From an uncultured Paenibacillaceae bacterium (GTDB lineage Bacteria; Bacillota; Bacilli; Paenibacillales; DA-C8): DNA of 60,637 nt. The notes under the pieces were generated by a model, which was given only the letters and a program-made list of their open reading frames with translations, was not told the DNA's origin and did no database searches. Positions 40,848 to 49,864 of this stretch are shown here, piece after piece; position 1 is the stretch's first letter; each line of letters begins with the position of its first letter. Where the stretch lies: positions 1 through 60,637 of the forward strand of contig CALGAO010000117.1 of the NCBI GenBank assembly GCA_937957685.1, given 5' to 3'. The position numbers and the translations under genes were made by a program.

Positions 40848-42839
40848 ATGATGAAGCGGGCATGGTTGCTGGAGATGAATAACTGGCCGATTCGCTACAA
40901 GCTGATCCTTCACTTCATGCTGATCAGCATCGTCCCGTCCTTCCTGCTGGGACTGCTCGTGAGCTATACGGTGACGCGCATCATCGATGACCAGGTCAAT
41001 GATCATACGCTGCAGATCATCGGCAAGGTCAACACGTCGCTCGAGCACGTTATCAGCAATATGCAGAACGTGACCTACTTCGTGGCGTTTGATCCGAATG
41101 TGCGGCAATTTCTGTCCGGGCAGGAGCTGGATGCCGAGGAGATGTACACAGTGTCCCGATTCCTTCAGGGATTCACGACGCTGTATCCGGAGGTGGCGGG
41201 CATCCTTGTCGCCGATCGGAACGGCAGCTACCTGAGCAACGACATGTATGCGCGGACGGATGTGCCGCTGACGGCAGAGCTGTGGTACCAGCAGGCGGTG
41301 GAGAGCCGCGGCATCTTTACGATCGTCGGGCATCCGGAGAACCGCAATGTGACGACCCATACCAATTACAGCCCCTCCGAGGTCGTCTCGGTGGTGCGCG
41401 CGATCCTCGAGCCTGACACGCAGCGGGTGCAGGGCGTCGTGCTCGTCGACCTGAAGCTGCGCGTCATCGCGGAGACCGCCAAGGACGTGCGCCTCGGCAA
41501 GACGGGCTATCTGATGGTGATCGATCACAAGGGCGAGAACATCTACGCTCCGGCCAACCCGATCATCAACCGCGTGCCGATCGAATGGTTCAGCGATCAG
41601 CCTTCGGGCACGTTCTCCAGGGAGGTGAACGGCAGATCGCTGCAATTCATCTATCTGACCTCGCCGTTTACGAACTGGACGACGGTCGGCGTCTTCCCGA
41701 CGCATGAATCGGCTGCGGAAGTGCGGGAGATCCAGTTCTACGTGGTCAGCTTCGTATTCCTCATCTGCGTCATGGGGATCACCGCCTCCCTGTATGTATC
41801 CCATTCGATCTCGAGGCCGCTGCAGCAGCTGCAGTCCTTCATGCACAAGGCGGAGTCCGGCGATCTGACGGTGCGGCTGACGAGCAATCGGCAGGATGAG
41901 ATCGGCATGCTGGGGCGAAGCTTCAACAAGATGCTCGTCCAGCTGCGCAGGCTGCTCGAGCTGACCGAGCTGCAGGAGCGGCAGAAGCGGGAGGCGGAGC
42001 TGAAGAGCTTGCAGGCGCATATCAAGCCGCATTTTCTGTACAACACGCTGGATACGATCCACTGGCTGGCTAGGCGCAAGGGCGCCGATGATGTGGCGGA
42101 GGTCGTGGAATCACTGTCTCGCCTGTTCCGCATCGGCCTCAGCCGGGGCAACGAGATGATCCCGCTGATGGACGAGATCGAGCACATCCGCAGCTATCTG
42201 AAGATTCAGAAGACGAGGTATCGCGACAAGCTGAATTATACGATCGAGATCGATCCGTCGGTGCAGCATCTGGAGGTGCTGAAGATCGTGTTCCAGCCGA
42301 TCGTGGAGAACGCGATCTATCACGGGCTGAAGCAGCGGCGCGGGCCGGGCAACATCCGGATCGCGGCGAAGCGGGAGGGGTATCTCCTGCTCCTCATCGT
42401 CGAGGACGATGGCATCGGCATGACGCCGGAGCAGCTGGCCGAGCTGCGGGCGAAGCTGGACGGAGCCGGGACGGGCTTGTCCGCAGGAGGCGGGCAGAGC
42501 GGTCATGCGCAGCCTGGTCCTTCCGGGGAAGGCGGGGAGAGGGGTCGTGTGCCGCCGGCTCTGTCTGCGGCAAGTGCGCAGACCGGCCCCATTCGGCCAG
42601 CTTGGTCCGCTGCCGGGGGACAGTCCGGTCATTCTCAATCAACGGTTGCCGGATCGGGTTACGGCATTGTCAATGTTCAGGCGAGGGTGAAGCTGTCTTA
42701 TGGCGATGAGTATGGCGTCAAGGTGGAGAGCAGATATGGCGAGGGAACTACCGTTACGATTGTTCACCCGATCATCGAGGGGGGACGAAGCGGAGGTGAA
42801 ACGCATGAATCACACATGGAAGGTGCTGATCGCCGATGA
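40848..42839 (+). CDS. LytS/YesM-type sensor kinase with a ~60-residue insertion in the ATP lid
   Basis: A 663-residue sensor kinase: TM1 (about 20-42), extracytoplasmic dCache-like domain, TM2 (about 297-317), HAMP, His_kinase with His395 in AHIKPHFLYNTLD, and HATPase with VENAIYHG (Asn488) and DDGIGM (520-525). Between that box and the last glycine box (GSGYGIVN, 602-609) lies a Gly/Ser/Pro/Gln-rich stretch (about 541-601) absent from the related kinase at 5132-6883, where the boxes are close. The extracellular part probably contacts the sugar-binding protein encoded just upstream. ATG 40848 is 12 bases after that gene. Confidence 0.88.
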   Translation: MMKRAWLLEMNNWPIRYKLILHFMLISIVPSFLLGLLVSYTVTRIIDDQVNDHTLQIIGKVNTSLEHVISNMQNVTYFVAFDPNVRQFLSGQELDAEEMYTVSRFLQGFTTLYPEVAGILVADRNGSYLSNDMYARTDVPLTAELWYQQAVESRGIFTIVGHPENRNVTTHTNYSPSEVVSVVRAILEPDTQRVQGVVLVDLKLRVIAETAKDVRLGKTGYLMVIDHKGENIYAPANPIINRVPIEWFSDQPSGTFSREVNGRSLQFIYLTSPFTNWTTVGVFPTHESAAEVREIQFYVVSFVFLICVMGITASLYVSHSISRPLQQLQSFMHKAESGDLTVRLTSNRQDEIGMLGRSFNKMLVQLRRLLELTELQERQKREAELKSLQAHIKPHFLYNTLDTIHWLARRKGADDVAEVVESLSRLFRIGLSRGNEMIPLMDEIEHIRSYLKIQKTRYRDKLNYTIEIDPSVQHLEVLKIVFQPIVENAIYHGLKQRRGPGNIRIAAKREGYLLLLIVEDDGIGMTPEQLAELRAKLDGAGTGLSAGGGQSGHAQPGPSGEGGERGRVPPALSAASAQTGPIRPAWSAAGGQSGHSQSTVAGSGYGIVNVQARVKLSYGDEYGVKVESRYGEGTTVTIVHPIIEGGRSGGETHESHMEGADRR

Positions 42840-44010
42840 TGAGCCGATCATCCGTGAGGGGGTCCGCATGGCGATCGATTGGTCGAAGCTTCATATGGAG
42901 GTTGTGGCGGAAGCAGAGGATGGAGAGGAAGCGCTGGAGCTTGCCATCCGGCATCAGGTGGACATCCTGCTCGTGGACCTGAACATGCCGATCATGGACG
43001 GTATCACGCTGATGAAGCATGTCCGGGAGTCGTTGCCGGATGCGCGTCTCATCATCATCACCGGACATGATGAGTTTCAATATGCACGTGAGGCGATTCG
43101 CCTCAATGTTGCGGAATATATCCTGAAGCCGGCCAATCCTGCGCAGCTGTATCAGGTGCTGGAGGTGGTCCGCAAGGGTCTGGAGGAGGAATGGCAGCAG
43201 AAGAAGCACCTGCTGCTAGCCTCCCGCCAGATCCGGCGGAGCTATCCGCTGCTCAGCGAGCGTTTCTGCCTCGAATGGATCGAGGGCAATCTGAGCGAGG
43301 CGGAGGTTCTCGAACAGATGGAGTTTCTCCAGCTGCCAGCCATGTGCCCGGCCTGGATCGGCGTCATTCGCTGGTCCGATCCGGCATTGGAGCGGACGCT
43401 CATCAAGGAAAGCGACCGGCAGCTTACGATGTTCGCCGTGGAAAACATCGTCGGCGAGTGGCTGCAGGACGTGCGGCACATCATCTTCCGCGATACGGGA
43501 GGACTCATCGGCGTGATCATATGGGGCGCCTGCGAGGAGAGGGTATTCTCCTCCATCTCAAACTCGATCATCGAATATCTGAAGCTGTCGGTCACGCTGT
43601 CATTCAAGCCCCTGATGGGCAGGTTGGCCGATGTTCCGCAGGTTTACCGCGAGGCGAAACAGAACGTATACCGGGATGCCCGGCTGTCACCGATCGTGCG
43701 CCGCGCCCGGTTCTACCTCCAGGAGCATTACGTCGACCGTGAGCTGACGTTGGAGAAGATGGCGGAGGATCTCAACTGCAATCCCGTCTACCTGAGCCGG
43801 ACGCTGAAGCAGGAGCTGGGCGTATCCTTCTCCCAGCTGCTGACGGACATCCGGATGAAGAAGGCCGTGGAGCTGCTGAATGCGACCGACCTGTCGATCC
43901 TCGAAATCTCCGAACAGCTCGGCTATGAGACCCAGCATTATTTCAGCAAGGTGTTCAAGAAGACGATGGGCGTCTCGCCCAATCAATACCGCCGCGGTGA
44001 ACTGGTGTGA
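42805..44010 (+). CDS. YesN-type response regulator, AraC output
   Basis: A 401-residue regulator: receiver at 1-120 (KVLIADDEPIIREG, Asp58 in LLVDLNMP, Lys in YILKPA) and a C-terminal AraC pair of helix-turn-helix motifs (LTLEKMAEDLNCNPVYLSR and ILEISEQLGYETQHYF). ATG 42805 lies behind GGAGGTG and inside the end of the kinase gene (35-base overlap). It is expected to activate the monosaccharide importer genes upstream in response to the sensed sugar. Confidence 0.9.
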   Translation: MNHTWKVLIADDEPIIREGVRMAIDWSKLHMEVVAEAEDGEEALELAIRHQVDILLVDLNMPIMDGITLMKHVRESLPDARLIIITGHDEFQYAREAIRLNVAEYILKPANPAQLYQVLEVVRKGLEEEWQQKKHLLLASRQIRRSYPLLSERFCLEWIEGNLSEAEVLEQMEFLQLPAMCPAWIGVIRWSDPALERTLIKESDRQLTMFAVENIVGEWLQDVRHIIFRDTGGLIGVIIWGACEERVFSSISNSIIEYLKLSVTLSFKPLMGRLADVPQVYREAKQNVYRDARLSPIVRRARFYLQEHYVDRELTLEKMAEDLNCNPVYLSRTLKQELGVSFSQLLTDIRMKKAVELLNATDLSILEISEQLGYETQHYFSKVFKKTMGVSPNQYRRGELV

Positions 44011-44344
44011 AAGAGGGATGGGCGTTGCGGCGCGCGGGTGCGTGTGGCAACCCCGTCCCTCCGCTTGCGCAATGGCGGTGTTTCAATCAAGGGTTGCTTA
44101 TCGTGGGATGGCCTGGAGCTGACGGGACGCGTTTTTTTTTAATGCTTCTTCCTGATCTCCGCACGGCCATCTGTTCCTTGCGCCCGCCATTGGCAACGAC
44201 GAAGATCCACACGGCCTTCTCCATGGCATGAGCTGGTGGTGTGCTGGCCAACCGCTCGGCTTTCCCTGTTGCAAGTTGAAAATCTGGCGAACTGTGATAA
44301 GGTATTAAATATACCAAACGAACGAAGCAAGGAAGGGATTCCCG
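44011..44344. other. 333-bp intergenic region before queF
   Basis: It contains a T9 run at 44132-44140 after a GC-rich stretch, with no clean stem, and no preQ1-I riboswitch pattern was found before queF. No convincing promoter was identified, though TTGAAA at 44275 is a candidate -35. Confidence 0.4.
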
Positions 44345-44860
44345 ATGACAGAACAACAGTCCCGCGCCGGACGCACAGCGGACGAACTGAAGGAGATCAC
44401 GCAGCTTGGGAGCAGGGGGACGAAGTATATATTCGACTATTCGCCTGATCTGCTGGAGGTGTTTGACAACAAGCATCCGGACCGCGATTACTTCGTGAAG
44501 TTCAACTGTCCCGAGTTCACCAGCCTGTGTCCGATGACCGGGCAGCCGGATTTTGCGACGATCTACATCTCCTACATTCCCGATGTCAAGATGGTGGAGA
44601 GCAAGTCGCTCAAGCTGTACCTGTTCAGCTTCCGCAATCACGGAGACTTCCACGAGGATTGCGTCAACATCATCATGAACGACCTGATCCGCGTGATGAA
44701 TCCGCGCTACATTGAGGTATGGGGCAAGTTCACGCCGCGCGGCGGCATCTCCATCGACCCGTATTGCAATTGGGGCAGGCCCGGAACGAAGTACGAGAAG
44801 ATGGCCGAGTACAGGCTCATGAACCACGACCTGTATCCGGAGAAGATCGACAACCGGTAA
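44345..44860 (+). CDS. queF: NADPH-dependent 7-cyano-7-deazaguanine reductase
   Basis: A 171-residue unimodular QueF that reduces preQ0 to preQ1 in queuosine synthesis. The active-site region NCPEFTSLCPMTGQPDF is intact (Cys62 covalent nucleophile, Asp69), as is FHEDCVN. ATG 44345 follows AAGGAAGGG. It stands alone; the queCDE genes are not in the window. A terminator follows. Confidence 0.95.
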   Translation: MTEQQSRAGRTADELKEITQLGSRGTKYIFDYSPDLLEVFDNKHPDRDYFVKFNCPEFTSLCPMTGQPDFATIYISYIPDVKMVESKSLKLYLFSFRNHGDFHEDCVNIIMNDLIRVMNPRYIEVWGKFTPRGGISIDPYCNWGRPGTKYEKMAEYRLMNHDLYPEKIDNR

Positions 44861-44902
44861 GTGCCGTTCGGGAGAACGATCGAATCGAATCACGATCCAC
44901 GG

Positions 44903-44931
44903 AAAGCCTTGGTTGATCCAGGGCTTTTTTT
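44903..44931 (+). terminator. intrinsic terminator of queF
   Basis: AAAGCCTTGG and CCAGGGCTTT stem with a 5-base loop followed by T7. Confidence 0.8.
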
Positions 44932-45028
44932 ATTGGGCTGTGGTTCAATCGCCGCAACCCATTACATGAAATTGGATGTGAAGCGCTACCGAAATGTTAC
45001 CATACATAACACCCCGAAAACGACGTTT

Positions 45029-45075
45029 GTTCGTATATACAAACACTTGTTAAATCTGTTGACATATATACGAAC
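45029..45075. promoter_or_regulatory. inverted GTTCGTATATA pair, putative IclR operator
   Basis: GTTCGTATATA (45029-45039) and its inverse TATATACGAAC (45065-45075) flank the -35 box, with the second copy inside the promoter spacer. The arms are perfect over 11 bases with a 25-base gap. The first copy also lies in a GTTTGT-N8-ACAAAC palindrome. The IclR-family gene at 47359 is the obvious candidate regulator. Confidence 0.6.
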
Positions 45076-45087
45076 GTCCAATAGAAT
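45059..45087 (+). promoter_or_regulatory. SigA-type promoter of the catabolic island
   Basis: TTGACA (45059-45064), 17-bp spacer, TAGAAT (45082-45087), about 54 bases before the aminotransferase gene. Confidence 0.75.
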
Positions 45088-45140
45088 GGTGATCAAAAGT
45101 ACCAGAATCACACAATCACAGCATAGAGGTGGTAAATCTC

Positions 45141-46430
45141 ATGTCACACAAACTAACATGGGCGGAGAAGTTTACGCCTGGTGGCGTTCATTCGAATACG
45201 CGCCGGGTCGAGCCGCAGATCATGCCGAAGCGTGCCAAGGGCTCACGCCTGTATGATGTGGACGGCAAGGAATACCTCGACTATCATGCCGCGTTCGGCC
45301 CCATCATCCTGGGACATGCCTATGAACCGGTGACCGAGAAGGTCAGGCAAGCGCTGGAGGACCAGGACCTGTTCGGGATCGGCGCAACCGAGCTGGAGAT
45401 CAAGGTGTGCGAGAAGATCGTCGAGCATGTGCCTTCGGCGGAGAAGGTGCTGATCACGAACAGCGGCTCCGAGTCGACGTTTCATGCGATTCGTGTGGCC
45501 CGGGCCTACACCGGACGCAGGAAGCTGATCAAGTTCCAGGGCTGCTATCACGGCTGGCATGATTATGTGTCGCGCAACGTGATGAGCTCGAAGGAGATGA
45601 TCGGCAAGCGCGATCCTACCTCCAGGGGGATCCTGGATGAGGTCATCGACCAGACCCTTGTCTGCAGGTTCAATGACCTGGAGGACGTGGAGCGGACGAT
45701 CCTGCAGCATAAGGATGACGTGGCCGCGATCATCCTGGAGCCGATCCCGCATAACGTCGGTTGCCTGATGCCGGAGCAGTCGTTCCTGGAAGGGCTGCGC
45801 GCACTGACGAAGCAGCATGGCATCGTGCTCATCTTCGACGAGGTGATCACTGGCTTCCGGCATGCGATCGGCGGCTACCAATCGATCTGCGGCGTCACGC
45901 CGGATCTGACGACGATGGGCAAGGCGCTGGCCAACGGCTACCCGATCGCGGCGGTCTGCGGCAAGAAGGAGATCATGGACCACTTCACGACCAACCCGAC
46001 CGGCGACACGCTGTTCGCAGGTACATATAACGGCCATGCCGTAGGCACGGCGGCCATCCTGGCGACGATCGAGATCCTGGAGAAGGAGCCGGTATACGAG
46101 CACAATGCCCGCCTCGGCAACATCCTGGCCATGGGCATCCAGGAGATCGCCGATCGCAATGGCATCAGCGTGCAGGTCAGCCAGTTCGGCTCGGTATTCG
46201 TGCCTTACTTCATCGAAGGGCCGATCCGCTCCTATGACGATCTGATGCGCTCCGACAACGAGCTGGACCTCATGTTCCGCAGGGGCATGATCGAGAAGGG
46301 CTTCCTGATGTTCCCGATGGCGATGAAACGGAACCACGTCATGTATACGATGACCGACGAAGACGCGGCCAGAACGCTGGAAGCCGCAGAGGATGTAATG
46401 AAAACGATGGCGGGGAGGCGCTCACGATGA
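45141..46430 (+). CDS. class III aminotransferase, glutamate-1-semialdehyde-aminomutase-like
   Basis: A 429-residue PLP enzyme of the GSA aminomutase/acetylornithine group: NSGSESTFHAIRVARAYTGR, FQGCYHGWHDYV, LIFDEVITGFRHAIGGYQ, and the PLP Lys in TTMGKALANGYP. It is probably a transaminase or aminomutase acting on the island's substrate rather than the heme enzyme, since it is not near hem genes and is under a dedicated promoter. Start ATG 45141 after GAGGTGG; an in-frame GTG at 45129 is possible. The stop overlaps the amidohydrolase start (ATGA). Confidence 0.85.
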   Translation: MSHKLTWAEKFTPGGVHSNTRRVEPQIMPKRAKGSRLYDVDGKEYLDYHAAFGPIILGHAYEPVTEKVRQALEDQDLFGIGATELEIKVCEKIVEHVPSAEKVLITNSGSESTFHAIRVARAYTGRRKLIKFQGCYHGWHDYVSRNVMSSKEMIGKRDPTSRGILDEVIDQTLVCRFNDLEDVERTILQHKDDVAAIILEPIPHNVGCLMPEQSFLEGLRALTKQHGIVLIFDEVITGFRHAIGGYQSICGVTPDLTTMGKALANGYPIAAVCGKKEIMDHFTTNPTGDTLFAGTYNGHAVGTAAILATIEILEKEPVYEHNARLGNILAMGIQEIADRNGISVQVSQFGSVFVPYFIEGPIRSYDDLMRSDNELDLMFRRGMIEKGFLMFPMAMKRNHVMYTMTDEDAARTLEAAEDVMKTMAGRRSR

Positions 46431-47275
46431 TCGTAGACGTACACACGCATGCACCGAATTTCTTCATGGCTTCCGACGAGGATGAGGTAGGACGCACCAA
46501 TGTCAATACGTCGATGCGGCCGGATCAGGCCGATGGCGTCAAGCTGATCTTCACGGAGGAGGAGCACATCGCCGGCACCAAAGGGGCGGATAAGGTCATC
46601 TGCTTCAACATGGCGATCGGTCCGGTCAATCCGAACGATATCACCGCCGCCTATGCGAAGAAATATCCCGACCGGGTCATCGGATTCATGGGTCTCGATC
46701 CGAGGGATCCGAACGTGCTGGATGAGCTGGACAGATGCGTGGAGCTGGGGCTGAAGGGCATCAAGCTGGGGCCGATCTACCAGAAGTTCCATCCGCTCGA
46801 CAAACGGGCCTATGCGATCTACGCAAGGGCGCAGCAGCTGAATCTGCCGATCCTGTTCCACCAGGGGGCCACCTACCCGCGCAGGGCGCCGCTGAAGTAC
46901 GCCAATCCGGTGCTGCTGGAGGATATCGCCCTAGACTTCCCGGATCTGAAAATGATCATCGCCCATATGGGCCATCCGTGGTTCGAGGAAGCGATCGTCC
47001 TCTTCCGCAAACAGCCGAACATCTACGCCGACATATCCGGGCTGTTCTATCGTCCGTGGCAATTCTACCAGGCGATGTCCCTCTGCTATGAGTACGGCCG
47101 GCTGGACAAGCTGCTGTTCGGCAGCGACTATCCGATCGCCACGACGGAAGAGACGCTGGCGGGGCTGCGCAATGTCAACAAGATCGTGGAAGGAACGAAT
47201 CTGCCTCGCATCCCCGAAGAAGAGATCGAGAAGATCATCCACCGTGATACGCTGAAGCTGCTCGGGCTCGAATAG
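46427..47275 (+). CDS. amidohydrolase-2 family metal-dependent hydrolase
   Basis: A 282-residue TIM-barrel protein of the amidohydrolase 2 (ACMSD-like) group: N-terminal metal motif DVHTHAPNFF, VIGFMGLDPRD, GIKLGPIYQKFHPLD, HQGATYPRR, IIAHMGHPW (metal His) and LLFGSDYPIATTEE (Asp). Members decarboxylate or hydrolyse carboxylic acids. The gene is translationally coupled to the aminotransferase by an ATGA overlap. Substrate unknown. Confidence 0.85.
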   Translation: MIVDVHTHAPNFFMASDEDEVGRTNVNTSMRPDQADGVKLIFTEEEHIAGTKGADKVICFNMAIGPVNPNDITAAYAKKYPDRVIGFMGLDPRDPNVLDELDRCVELGLKGIKLGPIYQKFHPLDKRAYAIYARAQQLNLPILFHQGATYPRRAPLKYANPVLLEDIALDFPDLKMIIAHMGHPWFEEAIVLFRKQPNIYADISGLFYRPWQFYQAMSLCYEYGRLDKLLFGSDYPIATTEETLAGLRNVNKIVEGTNLPRIPEEEIEKIIHRDTLKLLGLE

Positions 47276-47358
47276 ACACTTCAGGCTGGCGGAGACAGGC
47301 AGGACCAGCGGATGCTGAGCGGATGGGCCAGGCTGATCTGTTACAGGAGGTGTTCCAT

Positions 47359-48156
47359 ATGCAGGGATCGGCTGCCGATATGTACTTTGTTCAATCCGTG
47401 CGCAGAGCGATTGCGATCCTGAGATTGCTGAGCAATTCCGGGCCGATGACCGTGTCGGAGATCGCCCGGGCGATCGATGCGCCCAAGACGACGTGTTTCA
47501 TGATCTTGTACACATTGGAGCATGAGGGCTTGATCGACAAACAGCCCGACAACCGATACGCGATCAGCAACGGCATCTATGATCTGATATTCGGCAACAC
47601 GTATCTGAATATCCTCAGGGAAGTCGGTCAGCCGATTGCCGAGCAGCTGTCGGAAGCCACCGGCATGACGGTTCACATCGCCGTCAGGGACGGGATCGAG
47701 ACGGTGTATATCGTCAAGGCCGAAGGCCCGGGATTCGTACAGTTCAACACCCATGTCGGCCAGCGGCATCTGCTGCACCTGACCAGCGTCGGCAAGTCCA
47801 TCCTGATGGGCATGAGCGACGAGCAGATCCTCACGATCATCCCACGAGACCGTTATGAGCCGAAAACGAAATACACGATCACTTCTCCGGAACAGTTGCT
47901 CAGTCAGATACAGGAGTTTCGCAAGAAAGGCTACGCCATCGAGGATGAGGAAGGGGAGTACGGGATCTGCTGCATCGGTGCTCCGATCGTCGATTCGCGG
48001 GGGCGTACGGTCGGCGCGTTCAGCGTAACGGAACTGAAGAGCAAGCTCACCCAGGACACATTCGACAAGATCGGTTCCATGCTCATCGAGGCCGCGGCCC
48101 AGATGGCAAGCCGACTTGAGATGTCCCGGTTTGAGATAAACCTCAAACAACCATAA
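47359..48156 (+). CDS. IclR family transcriptional regulator
   Basis: A 265-residue regulator: N-terminal helix-turn-helix (VRRAIAILRLLSNSGPMTV, SEIARAIDAPKTTCFMILYTLE) and a C-terminal IclR ligand-binding domain (LTSVGKSILMGMSDEQI, EDEEGEYGICCIGAPIVD, GAFSVT). ATG 47359 is behind AGGAGGTG; an upstream in-frame start at 47323 is less good. It lies between the first enzymes and the ABC transporter of the island and probably senses its substrate. Only 22 bases separate it from the binding-protein gene. Confidence 0.9.
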   Translation: MQGSAADMYFVQSVRRAIAILRLLSNSGPMTVSEIARAIDAPKTTCFMILYTLEHEGLIDKQPDNRYAISNGIYDLIFGNTYLNILREVGQPIAEQLSEATGMTVHIAVRDGIETVYIVKAEGPGFVQFNTHVGQRHLLHLTSVGKSILMGMSDEQILTIIPRDRYEPKTKYTITSPEQLLSQIQEFRKKGYAIEDEEGEYGICCIGAPIVDSRGRTVGAFSVTELKSKLTQDTFDKIGSMLIEAAAQMASRLEMSRFEINLKQP

Positions 48157-48178
48157 ATGATGTGGAGGTAAAAAAAAG

Positions 48179-49765
48179 ATGAAGAAGAGAAAGTTGTCGT
48201 GGAGTTTGGTTTCATTGCTGTTGATCTTCGCGCTGGTCTTCGTCGCCGGCTGCAGCTCGAACAACAGCGGAGGTTCAGGCGGGTCGAATGCTTCTGGCGG
48301 CAACAGTGCGGGGTCTTCCAGCAACACAGGTTCATCAGGAAGCGGCGGATCGGGCGAGTCCCATACGGTGACGGTGGCTATCAGCGGCGATATTCAGAAC
48401 TTCAATCCGTATACGAACCAGGCGGTCGATTACTTCATCGTCCGGTACAATGTGTTCGAGTCCCTGGTGCAATATGATACGGAGATGAACATCGTCGCCG
48501 GGCTGGCCAAGGACTGGAAGGTGGAAGACACGAAGATCACCTTCACGCTGAATGACGGGATCACCTTCCATGACGGATCGCCGCTCACGGCGGACGACGT
48601 CCGTTATTCGCTCGAGACGGTGCAGGATCCCAACAACGCCTCCTGGTATGCGCCATACTTCGAGGATGTGGCGTCTGTGGAAGGCAGCGGCAAAGAAGTC
48701 ATCGTCAATCTGAAACAGCCGAACCCGGTTATGCTGAGCAATCTGGCGAACTTCCCGATCGTCAAGCAGGGCTCATTCGACACGCTGACGAGCAACCCGA
48801 TCGGCACTGGTCCATTCGTCTTTGAATCCTGGTCAGCGGGCGATCGCATCGTGCTGAAGAAGAACACAAGCTACTGGAACGGCGACACGACAAATATCGA
48901 CACGCTGGTCGTCCGTCCGATCGCGGACCCTGCCGTGCGCCTGACGAACCTGTTCTCCGGCACGGTGGATATCGTGACATCCCTGCAACCGAGCCAGATG
49001 TACCAGGTCGAAAACCGCGACGGCTTCCATCTGGTGCAGCCTTCGGCCTCCAACCAGACATCGCTGGTGGAAGTGGTCATCAACAACAACGAGGCCTTCA
49101 AGGACCCGCGCGTCATGAAAGCGCTCGTACACGCGCTTGACAAGCAGACGATCCTGACCAACGTGTACAACGGCTACGGCAAGATCATCTGGAGCCCGTT
49201 CCCGTCGGGAGACTTCGGTTACCGGGAAGGAACGCCGATCCCTTACAACCTGGACGAAGCCAGGAGACTGCTGACGGAAGCGGGGTATGGCGACGGCTTC
49301 ACCTTCTCCATGATCCTGCCGACGGGCTTCTCCGATCTCGAGCAGATCGCGGTCATCTGGGGTCAAAGCCTGAGCCAGATCGGGGTCAATATGGAGATCG
49401 AGAAGATGGAGCTGAACAGCTGGGTGGCCAAATACGTCGAACGCTCCTATGAAATGACGATGAACATCTATCCGCAAGCCGGCAACGATGCTTCCGTCTA
49501 CGCCAACCTGATCATGCTGCCGCTCTTCGAGAAGAGCCTGCCTGATCCGGCGCCGGCCATCGAGCTGATCCAGAAGGCGGCAACGACGATGGACGAGAAG
49601 GAGAGACTCCGTCTCTATGCCGAGCTGCAGGATCTCGTTGCCGAACAGATGCCGATCATCCCGATCCAGGAAACTCCGATCGCCTCCGGCGTGTCCGATG
49701 CCGTCAGCGGTGTGGATGTGTTCCCGACCTCGGCGGTCTATCTCGGCAATGCCAGGGTGAATTAA
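48179..49765 (+). CDS. peptide-type ABC transporter substrate-binding lipoprotein
   Basis: A 528-residue SBP_bac_5 (oligopeptide/nickel/opine-type) binding lipoprotein. The signal ends at lipobox VAGC, then a Gly/Ser/Asn-rich linker (about 25-60). Mature text LAKDWKVEDTKITFTLNDGITFHDGSPLTADDVRYSLE is diagnostic. Long length and the two-permease, two-ATPase set after it show the DppABCDF layout. SBP_bac_5 proteins also carry opines and modified amino acids, which fits the island better than plain peptides. Confidence 0.9.
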   Translation: MKKRKLSWSLVSLLLIFALVFVAGCSSNNSGGSGGSNASGGNSAGSSSNTGSSGSGGSGESHTVTVAISGDIQNFNPYTNQAVDYFIVRYNVFESLVQYDTEMNIVAGLAKDWKVEDTKITFTLNDGITFHDGSPLTADDVRYSLETVQDPNNASWYAPYFEDVASVEGSGKEVIVNLKQPNPVMLSNLANFPIVKQGSFDTLTSNPIGTGPFVFESWSAGDRIVLKKNTSYWNGDTTNIDTLVVRPIADPAVRLTNLFSGTVDIVTSLQPSQMYQVENRDGFHLVQPSASNQTSLVEVVINNNEAFKDPRVMKALVHALDKQTILTNVYNGYGKIIWSPFPSGDFGYREGTPIPYNLDEARRLLTEAGYGDGFTFSMILPTGFSDLEQIAVIWGQSLSQIGVNMEIEKMELNSWVAKYVERSYEMTMNIYPQAGNDASVYANLIMLPLFEKSLPDPAPAIELIQKAATTMDEKERLRLYAELQDLVAEQMPIIPIQETPIASGVSDAVSGVDVFPTSAVYLGNARVN

Positions 49766-49807
49766 CGGACAGGAAGCTTTGATCATGCGAAACCAATAGC
49801 TCTTCCG

Positions 49808-49844
49808 GCGTCAGGCGGCCCGATGCTGTAGGACCGCCTGATGC
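49808..49844 (+). terminator. intercistronic hairpin after the binding protein gene
   Basis: GCGTCAGGCGG and CCGCCTGATGC form an 11-bp stem around a 15-base loop, with no T run. As at 9988-10024, the hairpin follows the binding-protein gene and precedes the first permease. Confidence 0.6.
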
Positions 49845-49864
49845 TTGTGAGAGGAGGCGAAGTG

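Noticed and set aside
39810..42062. Minus-strand frame of 750 codons
   Set aside because: It is antisense to the sugar-binding protein and kinase genes and shows no recognisable domain.
44011..44344. preQ1 riboswitch before queF
   Set aside because: I looked for the preQ1-I stem-loop and A-rich tail and did not find the pattern.
45141..46430. Heme-pathway glutamate-1-semialdehyde aminomutase (hemL)
   Set aside because: The enzyme family matches, but there are no hem genes around, and it is in a dedicated IclR-type catabolic unit, so a transaminase role is more likely.
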